NCBI RefSeq assembly: GCF_000485795.1
Contig: NZ_AXZL01000061.1
Coordinates: 1-64,000 of the forward strand
From: Shewanella decolorationis S12
GTDB taxonomy: Bacteria > Pseudomonadota > Gammaproteobacteria > Enterobacterales > Shewanellaceae
DNA: 64,000 nucleotides
Reading direction: 5' to 3'
How positions within the stretch are numbered: the first letter of the stretch is position 1; each line of letters starts with the position of its first letter. Below the pieces are notes generated by a model that saw only the letters and a program-made list of their open reading frames with translations, had not been told where the DNA came from and did no database searches. Below, one piece after another: positions 16,914 to 28,040 of this stretch. Both the position numbers and the translations under genes were made by a program.

Positions 16914-17771
16914 ATGGAATATCCTCTCGTGAGCACTCAATGGCTCGAAGAGCACCTCACCTCGCCAGATCTCGTGTTACTCGATGCCAGCATGGCCGTG
17001 GTGTTGGGCAAAGAGCCAATCCTCTATTCCGAACCTGTGTGCATTCCGCGCTCGAGGCGCTTTGATGTCGAAACGGATTTTTGCGATAAAACCTCTTCTC
17101 AAATCCACGCCTTACCAAGGTTTGAACAGTTTGTAGAAGGCATTGCCAAGCTCGGAATAGACCCGCAAAGCGTGGTGGTTATCTATGATAATCAAGGGAT
17201 TTATTCTTCTCCGCGCGCTTGGTGGATATTCAAGGTGATGGGATTTCATCGTGTGTATGTGCTCGACGGTGGCTTACCCCAATGGATGGCTGAAGACAGG
17301 GTCACCTCATCCCGCTATCAGGAAGAAGGGATAGATTATGGTGCAAGCGATAGTGAAGAACTCACTGCTGTACTGGAATATCAGCCTTCCAAGGTGATGG
17401 ATGCTGAGGCCGTGTTGGCCAAGCTCGATGATAGCGACAGCGCGATTATCGATGCCCGCGGCGCCGCCCGCTTTTTAGGCCAAGTGAGTGAGCCGCGCCC
17501 CGGTGTGCGTAGTGGGCATATTCCCCATTCGGTTAATTTACCTTTTACAGAGGTGCTCGATGGCTTCAAAATCAAAAGCTCGGCCGAATTACAAGCCCTA
17601 TTTCAAGGGCTTGCTGGTGATAAACCGTTAAGGATTTTCAGCTGTGGTTCGGGGATTACTGCTTGTATCTTAATCTTAGCTTCGATCGCTTCTGGCCATG
17701 CCGATGCTGCACTCTACGATGGCTCATGGGCGGACTGGGGCAGTCGAATCGATTTACCCATAGCGCAATAA
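16914..17771 (+). CDS. 3-mercaptopyruvate sulfurtransferase (tandem rhodanese)
   Basis: 285 aa with two rhodanese domains (about 1-135 and 155-285). The C-terminal active loop is CGSGITAC, the mercaptopyruvate-type signature (thiosulfate-type rhodaneses have CRKGVT). It transfers sulfur from 3-mercaptopyruvate to acceptors such as thiols or cyanide in the cytosol. The N-terminal domain has no catalytic Cys, as usual. AAGGA precedes the ATG. It resembles SseA. A DUF2937 gene follows 127 bases later. Confidence 0.9.
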   Translation: MEYPLVSTQWLEEHLTSPDLVLLDASMAVVLGKEPILYSEPVCIPRSRRFDVETDFCDKTSSQIHALPRFEQFVEGIAKLGIDPQSVVVIYDNQGIYSSPRAWWIFKVMGFHRVYVLDGGLPQWMAEDRVTSSRYQEEGIDYGASDSEELTAVLEYQPSKVMDAEAVLAKLDDSDSAIIDARGAARFLGQVSEPRPGVRSGHIPHSVNLPFTEVLDGFKIKSSAELQALFQGLAGDKPLRIFSCGSGITACILILASIASGHADAALYDGSWADWGSRIDLPIAQ

Positions 17772-17898
17772 GCGCTGATAGCTGGAGTGCTGAGCAAGAT
17801 AACTATGACGTGCTGCAAAAATAACCCTGAAACGTCAACACGCCCTAGCAGCACTCCATTGGCAGTGATATATCCTTTGACTTATCAAGGAGTTTGCC

Positions 17899-18402
17899 AT
17901 GATAACCCGGTTGTTCGATAAGCTGATTTTCGGCTTTATCTTAGTGATGGCGCTGCAACTTCCCCAATTAGCCGACCATTATCAGCAATTTTTGGCAGGC
18001 CTCTATACTTCGACTCAATGGCAAGTTGAGGGCTATGAGGCCACGGCGAAGGAATATCACTACGGCGATGTGGAAACCATGATTGCCCGCCATTTACAAA
18101 ACGAGGAGCCTAGCGTCAGGGCGGATGCCGAGCAAAAGCGCCAGACGCTAGCCTTGTATCAAGCACTGCAGCAAGGAATGCAGACCTTTGCGCAGGGGAA
18201 TCTCTTCGAGAAAACCGCCTACATGTTCAATCCTGCTCGTTTTGAATATTTACAGCAAACCATAGTTAACTTTAAGCCTGGCATTCCGTTAACCACCAGC
18301 GGGATTGGCTTTGGCGTGTTGGTGGCCTTAGTAGTCCATTATCTTGGCTCGCTGCCCTTTATTCTGTGGGCAAGGCGGCGTAACGCAAGTAGTACCCTTT
18401 AG
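17899..18402 (+). CDS. DUF2937 family protein
   Basis: 167 aa with hydrophobic segments at about residues 7-25 and 133-157, and a predicted helical periplasmic or cytosolic middle part. The order MITRLFDKLIFGFILV and PQLADHYQQFLAG matches what I recall of DUF2937 proteins. Function unknown. The ATG is preceded by AAGGAG. It converges on the oxidase gene downstream. Confidence 0.7.
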   Translation: MITRLFDKLIFGFILVMALQLPQLADHYQQFLAGLYTSTQWQVEGYEATAKEYHYGDVETMIARHLQNEEPSVRADAEQKRQTLALYQALQQGMQTFAQGNLFEKTAYMFNPARFEYLQQTIVNFKPGIPLTTSGIGFGVLVALVVHYLGSLPFILWARRRNASSTL

Positions 18403-18437
18403 TGTCGTTGGATATTGTGCTCGCTTATCCAACGACA
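18403..18437. terminator. Hairpin between convergent genes
   Basis: Perfect 12-bp stem TGTCGTTGGATA/TATCCAACGACA with an 11-base loop. T-tracts are poor on both sides, so termination strength is uncertain. Confidence 0.55.
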
Positions 18438-18446
18438 GGACAAACC

Positions 18447-19754
18447 TTAGAATAAATCCTTAAACCTGTGGTACAGCATACCCGCCGCCAGCATTGGTGA
18501 GCGGAATGTGGGGCCGCCGGGGAAGGTCATATGCTTGATTTTGGCGAACACATCAAAATATCCCGCCTGCTGACAAATAGCTTCGGCAAGCAGTTTGGCA
18601 GCCATATGGGTGGCATTTACGCCATGTCCTGCGTAGGCTTGGGCGTAAAAAATATTGCTCGCATCGGGGAGGCGACCGATTTGGGGCATACGGTTGGCGC
18701 CAATGCCTATCATGCCGCCCCATTCGTAATCGATGCGTACGCCTTTTAACTGTGGGAATACCTTCTCAAGGTTCGGTCTGAGCGCTGCCTCAATATCCTT
18801 TGGATCTTTGCCTGAATAAGTACAAAGTCCGCCGAAGAGTAAACGTCTATCCGCCGATAAGTGGAAGTAATCTAAGGCGATTCTCATATCTGCAAAGGCC
18901 ATGTTTTGCGGGATAATGCTTTGGCATTGCGCTTCTGTCAGTGGCTCGGTTGCAAGCAGATAACTCCCTGCAGGAAGCACCTTACCGCCGATGTAGCTAT
19001 TCAACTTATGGCCAATGTAGGCGTTACCTGCGAGTACAAGATATTGGCAAGTCACTTCGCCCTTCGCCGTTAATACTCGTGGTTTATCGCCAGGAATAAT
19101 CTTCTCTGCGGCGCTGTATTCAAATAATTGAGCGCCCAAGTCACGGGCTACACGGGCCTCGCCCAAGGCTAAGTTAAGTGGATGTAAATGGCCACTGCCC
19201 ATATCCACTAGGGCGCCCTGATAAAATTCAGAGCCGATAACTTCACTGAGTTGGGATTGGGTAAGCAGTTTTATTTCATGCTGATATCCAAGACGCTTAA
19301 GACTGTCAAATTCTTCTTGAAGTTCAAGCATATGCCGAGGCTTTACCGCAAGATCGCAATAGCCCATCTGTAAGTCGCAATCGATATGATGGGTCTGTAT
19401 CCGATTTCTAACTATCTCCACGGCTTCAAAGCCCATTTGCTGGATTGCGCTAACGCCTTCTTGCCCTATTTCGTTGATAAATTGCGCGGGGTCATGGCCT
19501 ATACCGCGGATCAGCTCTCCGCCATTGCGCCCTGAAGCGCCCCAGCCAATACGTTTTGCCTCAAGCAACACCACACTTAAGCCTCGCTGTCTTAGCTCAA
19601 TCGCCGTGTTGATACCGCTAAAGCCGCCGCCCACAATACAGACATCGGCACTTATCTTACCTTCCAGTTGAGGGTGAGCAAAAATTTCTTTAGCAGTATC
19701 AAGATAATAAGACTGGGGATATTGTTCACTATGAACAGGGGATTTCGTGGCCAT
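18447..19754 (-). CDS. PuuB-like FAD oxidoreductase (first of two)
   Basis: 435 aa, DAO superfamily. The FAD-binding motif is CIVGGGFSGINTAIEL (residues about 39-54), then LEAKRIGWGASGRNGGE. It resembles gamma-glutamylputrescine oxidase, which oxidises gamma-glutamylputrescine to the aldehyde with H2O2 release. A second, closer-placed copy is at 28041. This one is divergent from puuR, and a PuuR-like box lies between. It may serve another glutamylated polyamine; that is inference. GGAG precedes the ATG. Confidence 0.8.
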   Translation of the reverse strand: MATKSPVHSEQYPQSYYLDTAKEIFAHPQLEGKISADVCIVGGGFSGINTAIELRQRGLSVVLLEAKRIGWGASGRNGGELIRGIGHDPAQFINEIGQEGVSAIQQMGFEAVEIVRNRIQTHHIDCDLQMGYCDLAVKPRHMLELQEEFDSLKRLGYQHEIKLLTQSQLSEVIGSEFYQGALVDMGSGHLHPLNLALGEARVARDLGAQLFEYSAAEKIIPGDKPRVLTAKGEVTCQYLVLAGNAYIGHKLNSYIGGKVLPAGSYLLATEPLTEAQCQSIIPQNMAFADMRIALDYFHLSADRRLLFGGLCTYSGKDPKDIEAALRPNLEKVFPQLKGVRIDYEWGGMIGIGANRMPQIGRLPDASNIFYAQAYAGHGVNATHMAAKLLAEAICQQAGYFDVFAKIKHMTFPGGPTFRSPMLAAGMLYHRFKDLF

Positions 19755-19835
19755 TAGGGCTCCAAAAAATTGTTTTTATTGTAAATTGGGCTTGTCTCAG
19801 TATACTCATCACACTTTTATGATACTGCTAAAAAG

Positions 19836-19850
19836 TGTTCGTTTTATTTA
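19836..19850 (-). promoter_or_regulatory. PuuR-like operator between the oxidase and puuR
   Basis: On the minus strand it reads TAAATAAAACGAACA, matching 12 of 15 positions of the E. coli PuuR box AAAATATAATGAACA. It lies 81 bases upstream of the oxidase start and 138 bases upstream of puuR, so it could control both. Confidence 0.6.
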
Positions 19851-19987
19851 ACACATTTTTTAGATAGAATACAACGGAAGCGTGTAAACTCACGCTTTGG
19901 GGCTAAAATGTGTTTAGGATGGTGTTTATCCTGAACAACCTGTTCTTCATCTATCGGGATGACCGATCCTTTGGGGAGATGTGAAAT

Positions 19988-20536
19988 TTGGATATTGGAG
20001 CCAGTCTCAGAACTGTTCGAAAAATGAAAGGCTTATCCCAGCGTGAGCTGGCTAAGCGTGCTGGTGTGACTAACAGTACGATTTCAATGATCGAAAAAAA
20101 CAGTGTTAGCCCATCCGTCAGTTCTTTGAAAAAAGTATTGTCGGGTATCCCTATGTCTTTAGTGGATTTTTTCTCAATTGAAGCCTCGATTGAGAGCGAG
20201 CAAAAAGTAGTTTACCGCTCCGATGAACTCCTCGATATAGGTACTGGGCCTTTAGAATTTAAGTTAATTGGCCGCGACTTTCCCAATCGTGCCATGTCGG
20301 TGATGAGTGAAACCTATCCGCCGGGTTCGGACACGGGCGAGGAAATGCTGAAACACGAAGGTGAAGAGGCGGCCATGGTGATCGAAGGCAAATTCGAACT
20401 GACCGTTGGTGATGAGGTATATATCTTAGAAGCGGGTGATAGTTACTACTTTAACAGTGAGTTACCCCATAGATTTCGTAACCCTTTCGATGAACCCTGT
20501 CGACTGGTCAGTGCAACAACTCCTGCAAACTTCTAA
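19988..20536 (+). CDS. puuR: PuuR, putrescine-responsive repressor
   Basis: 182 aa (E. coli PuuR is 185). An XRE helix-turn-helix (about 5-60, with LSQRELAKRAGVTNSTIS) is followed by a cupin domain (about 105-180, with YPPGSDTGEEMLKHEGEE and ELPHRF). It represses putrescine utilisation genes and is released by putrescine. The start is TTG at 19988, preceded by GGGGAG nine bases upstream; the nearby ATG at 19979 runs into an immediate stop. Operators of the right type lie upstream of the oxidase, puuD and puuB genes. Confidence 0.9.
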   Translation: MDIGASLRTVRKMKGLSQRELAKRAGVTNSTISMIEKNSVSPSVSSLKKVLSGIPMSLVDFFSIEASIESEQKVVYRSDELLDIGTGPLEFKLIGRDFPNRAMSVMSETYPPGSDTGEEMLKHEGEEAAMVIEGKFELTVGDEVYILEAGDSYYFNSELPHRFRNPFDEPCRLVSATTPANF

Positions 20537-20912
20537 TCAGTACAGCGCTGCCCTAGATTAGGGGGCGCTATCTCTGAATTTTCTCAACATTGATCTCATT
20601 CAAAGCCGGCTTTGGATTGCAATATATTGCCCAAAGTGTAAATAATTTTATTCAAATTGAGTTGGGTTATCTGACTTAAGTCTTGTCTTATTTTTGTTCA
20701 ATCGATTGGGTTTATCGTGGGCCTATCCCGTTAAAACTGCTCTATCCCTCCTAATATCCTGTATTAACTCTCAAAATTACTTCTTAAGCCTAAAGCCTCA
20801 TTAACAAGTGTTTAACCTCTTGCTTGAGGTTAAAATTCGGTGTACTGTGTGAAAAAATGAACATTAAAACTTAACATGTTCATTATGCAGTCATTCAAGG
20901 TGAAGGTGAGTT
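20537..20912. other. puuR-puuD intergenic region
   Basis: About 375 bases with a weak GC-rich hairpin after puuR (20544-20569), an A+T-rich stretch and the inverted PuuR-type operator at 20856-20884. No gene seen. Confidence 0.55.
20856..20884. promoter_or_regulatory. Inverted PuuR-like operator upstream of puuDA
   Basis: A perfect inverted repeat AATGAACAT (20856-20864) and ATGTTCATT (20876-20884) separated by 11 bases. AATGAACA is the conserved core of the E. coli PuuR box. It ends 28 bases before the puuD start, suited to repression. Confidence 0.7.
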
Positions 20913-21674
20913 ATGTCTGTCGAGTTGCCCCTTATTGGTGTTATTGCGTGTAATCAACAATTGGGAGCGCATCCCTTTAATATCGTTGGCGAAAAATACC
21001 TCTTAGGTGTCGTGAATGGTGCTAAGGGCTGGCCCTTAGTGATCCCCTCATTAGGTGCTGAACAACCTATAGCGGCGATTCTGGCCCGTCTTGATGGCAT
21101 TCTTTTTACTGGCTCGCCTTCGAATGTTGAACCCCATCTGTATGCGGGTAAACCGAGTGAAGCCGGTACTCATCATGATCCCAAACGCGATGCGACCACC
21201 TTACCGCTTATCCGTGCAGCGATTGCGGCGGGTGTGCCTGTGCTTGGGATTTGTCGTGGCTTTCAAGAGATGAACGTGGCTTTTGGTGGCAGTTTGCACC
21301 AGAAGTTACACGAAGTGGGTGGTTTTATTGAACACAGAGAAGATAAAGAGGCCTCATTAGAGGTGCAATATGGGCCATCCCACAGTATCACTGTGGAGCC
21401 TGGGGGGGTCATTTACGAGGCCTGGGGCCGTAACTCGGCAGAGGTAAACTCTGTACATACTCAGGGCGTGGAGCGCCTTGGGATTGGGTTGCGGCCAGAA
21501 GCTTATGCTCCAGACGGTCTAGTGGAGGCCTTCTCCGTTATAGACGCAAATGAATTCGCTCTCGGTGTGCAATGGCATCCTGAATGGAAGGTAAGTGAAA
21601 ATCCATTTTTCCTTTCTATATTCAATGCTTTTGGTGATGCGTGCCGTCGTAGGGCTACAACTCGAGTGAAATAA
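20913..21674 (+). CDS. puuD: PuuD, gamma-glutamyl-GABA hydrolase
   Basis: 253 aa, class I glutamine amidotransferase-like. The nucleophile Cys is in LGICRGFQEMN, and the His/Glu pair is in GVQWHPEW. It releases GABA and glutamate from gamma-glutamyl-GABA in the cytosol. E. coli PuuD is 254 aa. First gene of the puuDA unit, one base before puuA. GTGAAGGTGAG precedes the ATG. Confidence 0.92.
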   Translation: MSVELPLIGVIACNQQLGAHPFNIVGEKYLLGVVNGAKGWPLVIPSLGAEQPIAAILARLDGILFTGSPSNVEPHLYAGKPSEAGTHHDPKRDATTLPLIRAAIAAGVPVLGICRGFQEMNVAFGGSLHQKLHEVGGFIEHREDKEASLEVQYGPSHSITVEPGGVIYEAWGRNSAEVNSVHTQGVERLGIGLRPEAYAPDGLVEAFSVIDANEFALGVQWHPEWKVSENPFFLSIFNAFGDACRRRATTRVK

Positions 21675-21675
21675 A

Positions 21676-23031
21676 ATGAATAAGCTAATCGCTTTTTTAA
21701 AAGAACGAAAAATCACAGAAGTCGAATGTGTTATCAGCGATATGACAGGTATCGCCCGCGGAAAAATTGCCCCAGTGGATAAGTTCCTCGACGAAAAAGG
21801 CATGCGCTTACCCGAAAGCGTGTTGCTGCAAACCGTGACCGGTGACTTTGTCGACGATGATATTTATTACAGTTTGCTCGACGATGCGGATATCGATTTT
21901 GTCTGTGTCCCCGATGAAAATGCGGTGTTTATGCTGCCTTGGACCATTGAAGCGACGGCGCAAGTGATCCACGATTGCTACGACAGAATGGGTAATCCGA
22001 TTGAATTATCGCCGCGTAATGTGTTGAAGAAAGTGCTTTCGTTATACGAGCAAAAAGGCTGGGAGCCTGTGATTGCGCCTGAGATGGAGTTTTATCTGAC
22101 CAGCCGTAGCGATGACCACGATTTACCCCTTAAGCCACCTATTGGTCGTTCAGGCAGGCCAGAAGCGGGGCGTCAGTCTTTCTCGATTGATGCAGCCAAC
22201 GAATACGATCCGCTTTTTGAAGACATGTATGACTGGTGCGAGCTGCAAGGTTTAGATATCGATACGCTGATCCACGAAGACGGCCCAGCGCAAATGGAGA
22301 TTAACTTTAGCCACGGTAACCCGTTATCACTTGCAGATCAGGTATTTGTATTTAAACGAACCCTGCGTGAGGCGGCATTAAAGCATGATGTGTGTGCTAC
22401 CTTTATGGCAAAACCTGTAACTGATGAGCCAGGCAGTGCTATGCACATTCATCAAAGCGTCATTAATAAAGAGACGGGTAAAAATATCTTTACTAATGAA
22501 GATGGTACCCAAAGCTCGTTATTCTTAAGTTACATTGCAGGCTTACAAAAGTTTATTCCTGAACTCCTGCCCTTGATGGCGCCAAACGCCAACTCGTTCC
22601 GTCGTTTCTTACCTGGCACTTCTGCGCCAGTTAACTTGGAATGGGGGGTTGAGAACAGAACCTGCGGTCTGCGTATTCCTGAGTCTTCACCGCAAAATCG
22701 CCGCATCGAAAACCGTATTCCGGGAGCGGATGCTAACTGCTATTTAGCTATCGCAGCGAGCTTACTCTGTGGCTACATCGGCATGGTTGAAGGGTTAAAG
22801 CCTTCGACGCCAGTGCAGGGTAAATCGAACGAAAGCCGTAGCAACAATCCACATTGCCTGCCATTAACCTTAGAAGAGGCATTGGCTGCGATGGAAGAGA
22901 GTGATGCCTGTAAGGAATATTTAGGTGAAGCCTTCACCACCGGCTTTGTGGCGGTTAAGCAGGCCGAGCTTGAAAATTTCCGCCGTGTTGTGAGTTCGTG
23001 GGAGCGGGAGTTCCTGTTACTCAGTGTGTAA
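21676..23031 (+). CDS. puuA: PuuA, gamma-glutamylputrescine synthetase
   Basis: 451 aa, glutamine synthetase fold. It ligates glutamate to putrescine with ATP, the entry step of the pathway. Glutamine synthetase-type motifs include APEMEFYLTS, GPAQMEINFSHG, AMHIHQS and NRTCGLRIP. The N-terminus (EVECVISDMTGIARGK) is typical of PuuA-like members rather than GlnA. Its position next to puuD, puuR and potFGHI supports the substrate. A terminator follows. Confidence 0.9.
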   Translation: MNKLIAFLKERKITEVECVISDMTGIARGKIAPVDKFLDEKGMRLPESVLLQTVTGDFVDDDIYYSLLDDADIDFVCVPDENAVFMLPWTIEATAQVIHDCYDRMGNPIELSPRNVLKKVLSLYEQKGWEPVIAPEMEFYLTSRSDDHDLPLKPPIGRSGRPEAGRQSFSIDAANEYDPLFEDMYDWCELQGLDIDTLIHEDGPAQMEINFSHGNPLSLADQVFVFKRTLREAALKHDVCATFMAKPVTDEPGSAMHIHQSVINKETGKNIFTNEDGTQSSLFLSYIAGLQKFIPELLPLMAPNANSFRRFLPGTSAPVNLEWGVENRTCGLRIPESSPQNRRIENRIPGADANCYLAIAASLLCGYIGMVEGLKPSTPVQGKSNESRSNNPHCLPLTLEEALAAMEESDACKEYLGEAFTTGFVAVKQAELENFRRVVSSWEREFLLLSV

Positions 23032-24748
<1,717 letters not shown>

Positions 24749-24754
24749 TCGAGG

Positions 24755-24777
24755 TGGGGCAAGCTTTGCTTGCCCCA
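24755..24777 (+). terminator. Hairpin between potF and potG
   Basis: Perfect 10-bp stem TGGGGCAAGC/GCTTGCCCCA with loop TTT, followed by only three T. It probably terminates partially or stabilises the potF message, giving more binding protein than membrane components. Confidence 0.75.
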
Positions 24778-24909
24778 TTTGATAGTACAAACAACTGGCT
24801 ATACGCCGTTAAAAATAAGCCGACAGATTTAACCTCTATTCATTAATTCATTGTGTAAATCCTAAGTTTTGAAGGCACTCCTGTCTCAACACTCGGGTGG
24901 AGAAGTACT

Positions 24910-26046
24910 ATGGCAAGCACTCTGGGCGTCACCAATAAACCCACTACAAAGACGCAAGAAAAAGTCCTGCTTAAGATTGAGCGGGTCAGTAAATTATTCG
25001 ACGATGTACGCGCGGTTGACGACGTATCATTGACTATTAATAAGGGTGAGATTTTTGCTTTGCTTGGGGGCTCTGGCTCGGGTAAATCAACCTTGCTACG
25101 TATGCTCGCAGGATTTGAAAGACCCACTACCGGTAGGATTTATCTGGATGGCGAAGATATTACCGATCTTCCTCCCTACGAACGTCCTATCAATATGATG
25201 TTCCAATCCTATGCGCTCTTCCCCCATATGACGGTCGCACAAAATATCGCCTTCGGTTTAAAGCAAGATAAATTGCCTAAAGCGGAAATTGAGCAAAGGG
25301 TGCAAGAAATGCTCAAGCTGGTGCATATGGAGCAATATGGTAAACGTAAACCACATCAGCTTTCCGGTGGGCAGCGCCAACGGGTGGCGTTAGCTCGCTC
25401 CCTCGCGAAACGTCCTAAATTATTACTGCTCGATGAGCCGATGGGCGCGCTAGATAAAAAGCTGCGCACTCAAATGCAGTTAGAAGTAGTTGAAATTCTT
25501 GAGCGTGTTGGCGTGACCTGTGTAATGGTGACCCATGATCAGGAAGAAGCTATGACCATGGCGGGCCGAATTTCGATTATGAGTGACGGTTGGATTGCCC
25601 AAACCGGCTCACCTATGGACATTTACGAGAGTCCCAACAGCCGCATGATTGCCGAATTTATCGGTTCAGTGAATCTCTTTGGCGGCGAGATTGAAGTGGA
25701 CGAAGTCGACCACCTTATCATTAAACCCAATGATTTAGCTCAGTCTTTCTATGTGGGTTACGGGGTAACGACCAGTGCTGAAGAAAAGCATGTGTGGTTA
25801 GCGGTACGTCCCGAAAAAACCATTATCAGCCGTGAGCAACCTGAGGGCGAGTACAACTGGGCCAAGGGCATAGTGCATGACATCGCCTACTTAGGTGGCA
25901 TTTCTGTGTATTACATTCGCCTCGAAAACGGCCAAATAGTGCAATGCAGTATGACCAACCGTGAACGCCGTGCCGACCATGCGACATGGGATGATGAAGT
26001 GTTCATCAGCTGGGAGGACACCAGTGGCGTGGTGTTAAGATCATGA
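24910..26046 (+). CDS. potG: PotG, putrescine ABC transporter ATPase
   Basis: 378 aa. Walker A GGSGSGKST, signature LSGGQRQRVALARSLA, Walker B LLLLDEP and the switch His in VTHDQEEA are all present, followed by a C-terminal TOBE regulatory domain (about 300-375). It powers putrescine uptake through PotH and PotI. GGAG lies upstream of the ATG. Its last four bases overlap potH (ATGA). Confidence 0.92.
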   Translation: MASTLGVTNKPTTKTQEKVLLKIERVSKLFDDVRAVDDVSLTINKGEIFALLGGSGSGKSTLLRMLAGFERPTTGRIYLDGEDITDLPPYERPINMMFQSYALFPHMTVAQNIAFGLKQDKLPKAEIEQRVQEMLKLVHMEQYGKRKPHQLSGGQRQRVALARSLAKRPKLLLLDEPMGALDKKLRTQMQLEVVEILERVGVTCVMVTHDQEEAMTMAGRISIMSDGWIAQTGSPMDIYESPNSRMIAEFIGSVNLFGGEIEVDEVDHLIIKPNDLAQSFYVGYGVTTSAEEKHVWLAVRPEKTIISREQPEGEYNWAKGIVHDIAYLGGISVYYIRLENGQIVQCSMTNRERRADHATWDDEVFISWEDTSGVVLRS

Positions 26047-26948
26047 AGATAAAGTCAAAACTAAAATGGCTTAAGGGACGTTTCTGGACGATTAGCTTCC
26101 CCTACGCTTGGTTGTTGTTGTTCTTCGCCTTGCCCTTTGCCATTGTTCTTAAGATCAGTTTTTCGACGGCGGCGATTTCGATTCCACCCTATGAGGCGAC
26201 CTTCCAATATGCGGATGATGTATTAAACATCTTCCTGCATTTAGGTAACTATTTGATGTTGCTAGATGATTCGCTGTATTACACCGCGTATCTCAGCTCA
26301 TTAAAAATGGCGCTCATTTCGACCATTGGCTGTTTGATCATTGGTTATCCCATGGCCTATGCCATTGCCCGTGCGCCAGCAAGGTTGCAAACCGTGCTGC
26401 TGCTATTGGTGATGCTACCTTCTTGGACCTCGTTCTTAATCCGCGTTTATGCCTGGATGGGGATCTTGAGCAATACGGGGATTATCAATAACACATTGAT
26501 GTGGTTAGGAATCATTTCTGAACCATTGCAAATCCTTAACACCAATATCGCCGTCTATATCGGGATTATCTATGCCTATTTGCCCTTTATGATTTTGCCG
26601 CTGTACGCGACCTTAGTGAAGTTAGATATGAGCTTGATTGAGGCCGCATCTGACTTAGGGTCGAGCCGTTTAAATACCTTCTGGAAAATCACTTTCCCAT
26701 TATCGAAGAGCGGAGTGATTGCAGGTTCTATGTTGGTATTTATTCCGGCGGTAGGGGAGTTTGTGATCCCTGAGCTGCTTGGCGGCCCAGATTCTCTGAT
26801 GATAGGTAAAGTACTGTGGCAGGAATTCTTCAATAACCGTGACTGGCCAGTGGCCTCATCACTGGCGATTGTGATGCTGGCACTCTTGATTATTCCTATT
26901 ACCTTATTCCATCGCTATCAGGCACGTAGTTTGGAGAAAGACCTATGA
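26043..26948 (+). CDS. potH: PotH, putrescine ABC transporter permease
   Basis: 301 aa with about six membrane segments. The permease EAA loop is EAASDLGSSRLNTFWKITFP (residues about 199-218), which docks on PotG. Overlaps potG by 4 bases at its start and potI by 4 bases at its end, showing tight translational coupling. Confidence 0.92.
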   Translation: MKIKSKLKWLKGRFWTISFPYAWLLLFFALPFAIVLKISFSTAAISIPPYEATFQYADDVLNIFLHLGNYLMLLDDSLYYTAYLSSLKMALISTIGCLIIGYPMAYAIARAPARLQTVLLLLVMLPSWTSFLIRVYAWMGILSNTGIINNTLMWLGIISEPLQILNTNIAVYIGIIYAYLPFMILPLYATLVKLDMSLIEAASDLGSSRLNTFWKITFPLSKSGVIAGSMLVFIPAVGEFVIPELLGGPDSLMIGKVLWQEFFNNRDWPVASSLAIVMLALLIIPITLFHRYQARSLEKDL

Positions 26949-27760
26949 AAAAGCTGAGTTTTTCTTCGGTGATGCTGTGGTTCGGCTTGTTCTTCTTGTA
27001 CGCGCCTATGCTGATCCTAGTAATTTATTCGTTTAACGAATCTAAGTTAGTAACTGTGTGGGGCGGGTTTTCACCTAAATGGTACGGCGAGTTATTTGCC
27101 GATCAGCAGATTCTCGATGCGGTTTGGACCAGCCTTCGGATTGCCTTTTACAGCTCAACCATGGCGGTGATTATCGGCACTATGGCCGCCTTTGTGATGA
27201 CGCGGTTTAAGCGCTCCTGGGCCAAGCTCACTTTGTCGAACATGATCACTGCGCCTTTGGTTATGCCAGAGGTGATCACGGGGCTGTCCTTGCTGCTGCT
27301 GTTTGTGCATATGGCGGATCTCTTAGGTTGGCCGAAAGAGCGTGGCATGGTGACAGTTTGGATTGCCCACTCGACCTTCTGCGCGGCCTATGTGGCTGTG
27401 GTAGTGTCGTCAAGATTGCGTGAGTTAGACATGTCAATCGAAGAGGCGGCAATGGATTTAGGCGCAACGCCGCTTAAGACCTTCTTCCTGATCACTGTGC
27501 CCATGATTTCACCGGCATTAGTGGCGGGTTGGTTGTTATCCTTTAGTCTGTCACTCGATGACTTAGTGATCGCAAGCTTTGCCTCAGGCCCAGGTGCAAC
27601 TACCTTACCTATGGTGGTGTTCTCCTCGGTGCGCTTGGGTGTATCGCCTAAGATCAACGCCTTGGCAACACTTATCATTCTATGTGTGTCGTTAATCGCC
27701 TTCCTGTCTTGGTACATGGCAAGACGCGCCGAAAAACGTGAGCGTATGCCGCTGAACTAA
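26945..27760 (+). CDS. potI: PotI, putrescine ABC transporter permease
   Basis: 271 aa with about six membrane segments, beginning with a helix at residues 8-30. The EAA loop reads EEAAMDLGATPLKTFFLIT. It pairs with PotH to form the membrane channel. Last gene of potGHI; a terminator follows at 27817. Confidence 0.92.
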   Translation: MKKLSFSSVMLWFGLFFLYAPMLILVIYSFNESKLVTVWGGFSPKWYGELFADQQILDAVWTSLRIAFYSSTMAVIIGTMAAFVMTRFKRSWAKLTLSNMITAPLVMPEVITGLSLLLLFVHMADLLGWPKERGMVTVWIAHSTFCAAYVAVVVSSRLRELDMSIEEAAMDLGATPLKTFFLITVPMISPALVAGWLLSFSLSLDDLVIASFASGPGATTLPMVVFSSVRLGVSPKINALATLIILCVSLIAFLSWYMARRAEKRERMPLN

Positions 27761-27816
27761 TACGCTAGGATGCAGTTATTAGTGGTAAGCACCTAGTCAA
27801 AAGTGCTTAGCGACAA

Positions 27817-27846
27817 AAGGATGGCCTGATTGCCAAGGCCATCCTT
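27817..27846 (+). terminator. Terminator after potI
   Basis: 11-bp stem AAGGATGGCCT/AGGCCATCCTT with an 8-base loop, followed by CTCTCT rather than a clean T run. Confidence 0.7.
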
Positions 27847-27921
27847 CTCTCTGCCCTCCAAGTCTTCTTATTTGTACCTCCACATTCAATTTCAAATCTG
27901 TTTAAGGCATGAAGGATATTT

Positions 27922-27939
27922 TGTTTGAAATATCAAACA
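27922..27939. promoter_or_regulatory. Short palindrome upstream of puuB
   Basis: TGTTTGA(AATA)TCAAACA, perfect 7-bp arms, about 100 bases before puuB and 68 before the PuuR-like box. Could be an operator of another regulator; nothing identifies which. Confidence 0.35.
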
Positions 27940-28006
27940 TTGTGTAAATTATTGTGCTTTTATGGCTAGTGTTTCCCGATATGAAGGTGTAGGATGTGAT
28001 AGTTGT

Positions 28007-28021
28007 TTAAAATAATGAACA
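28007..28021 (+). promoter_or_regulatory. PuuR-like operator upstream of puuB
   Basis: TTAAAATAATGAACA matches 12 of 15 positions of the E. coli PuuR box and carries the intact AATGAACA core. It ends 20 bases before the puuB ATG. Confidence 0.65.
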
Positions 28022-28040
28022 TAAAAATCAAGGGAACATC

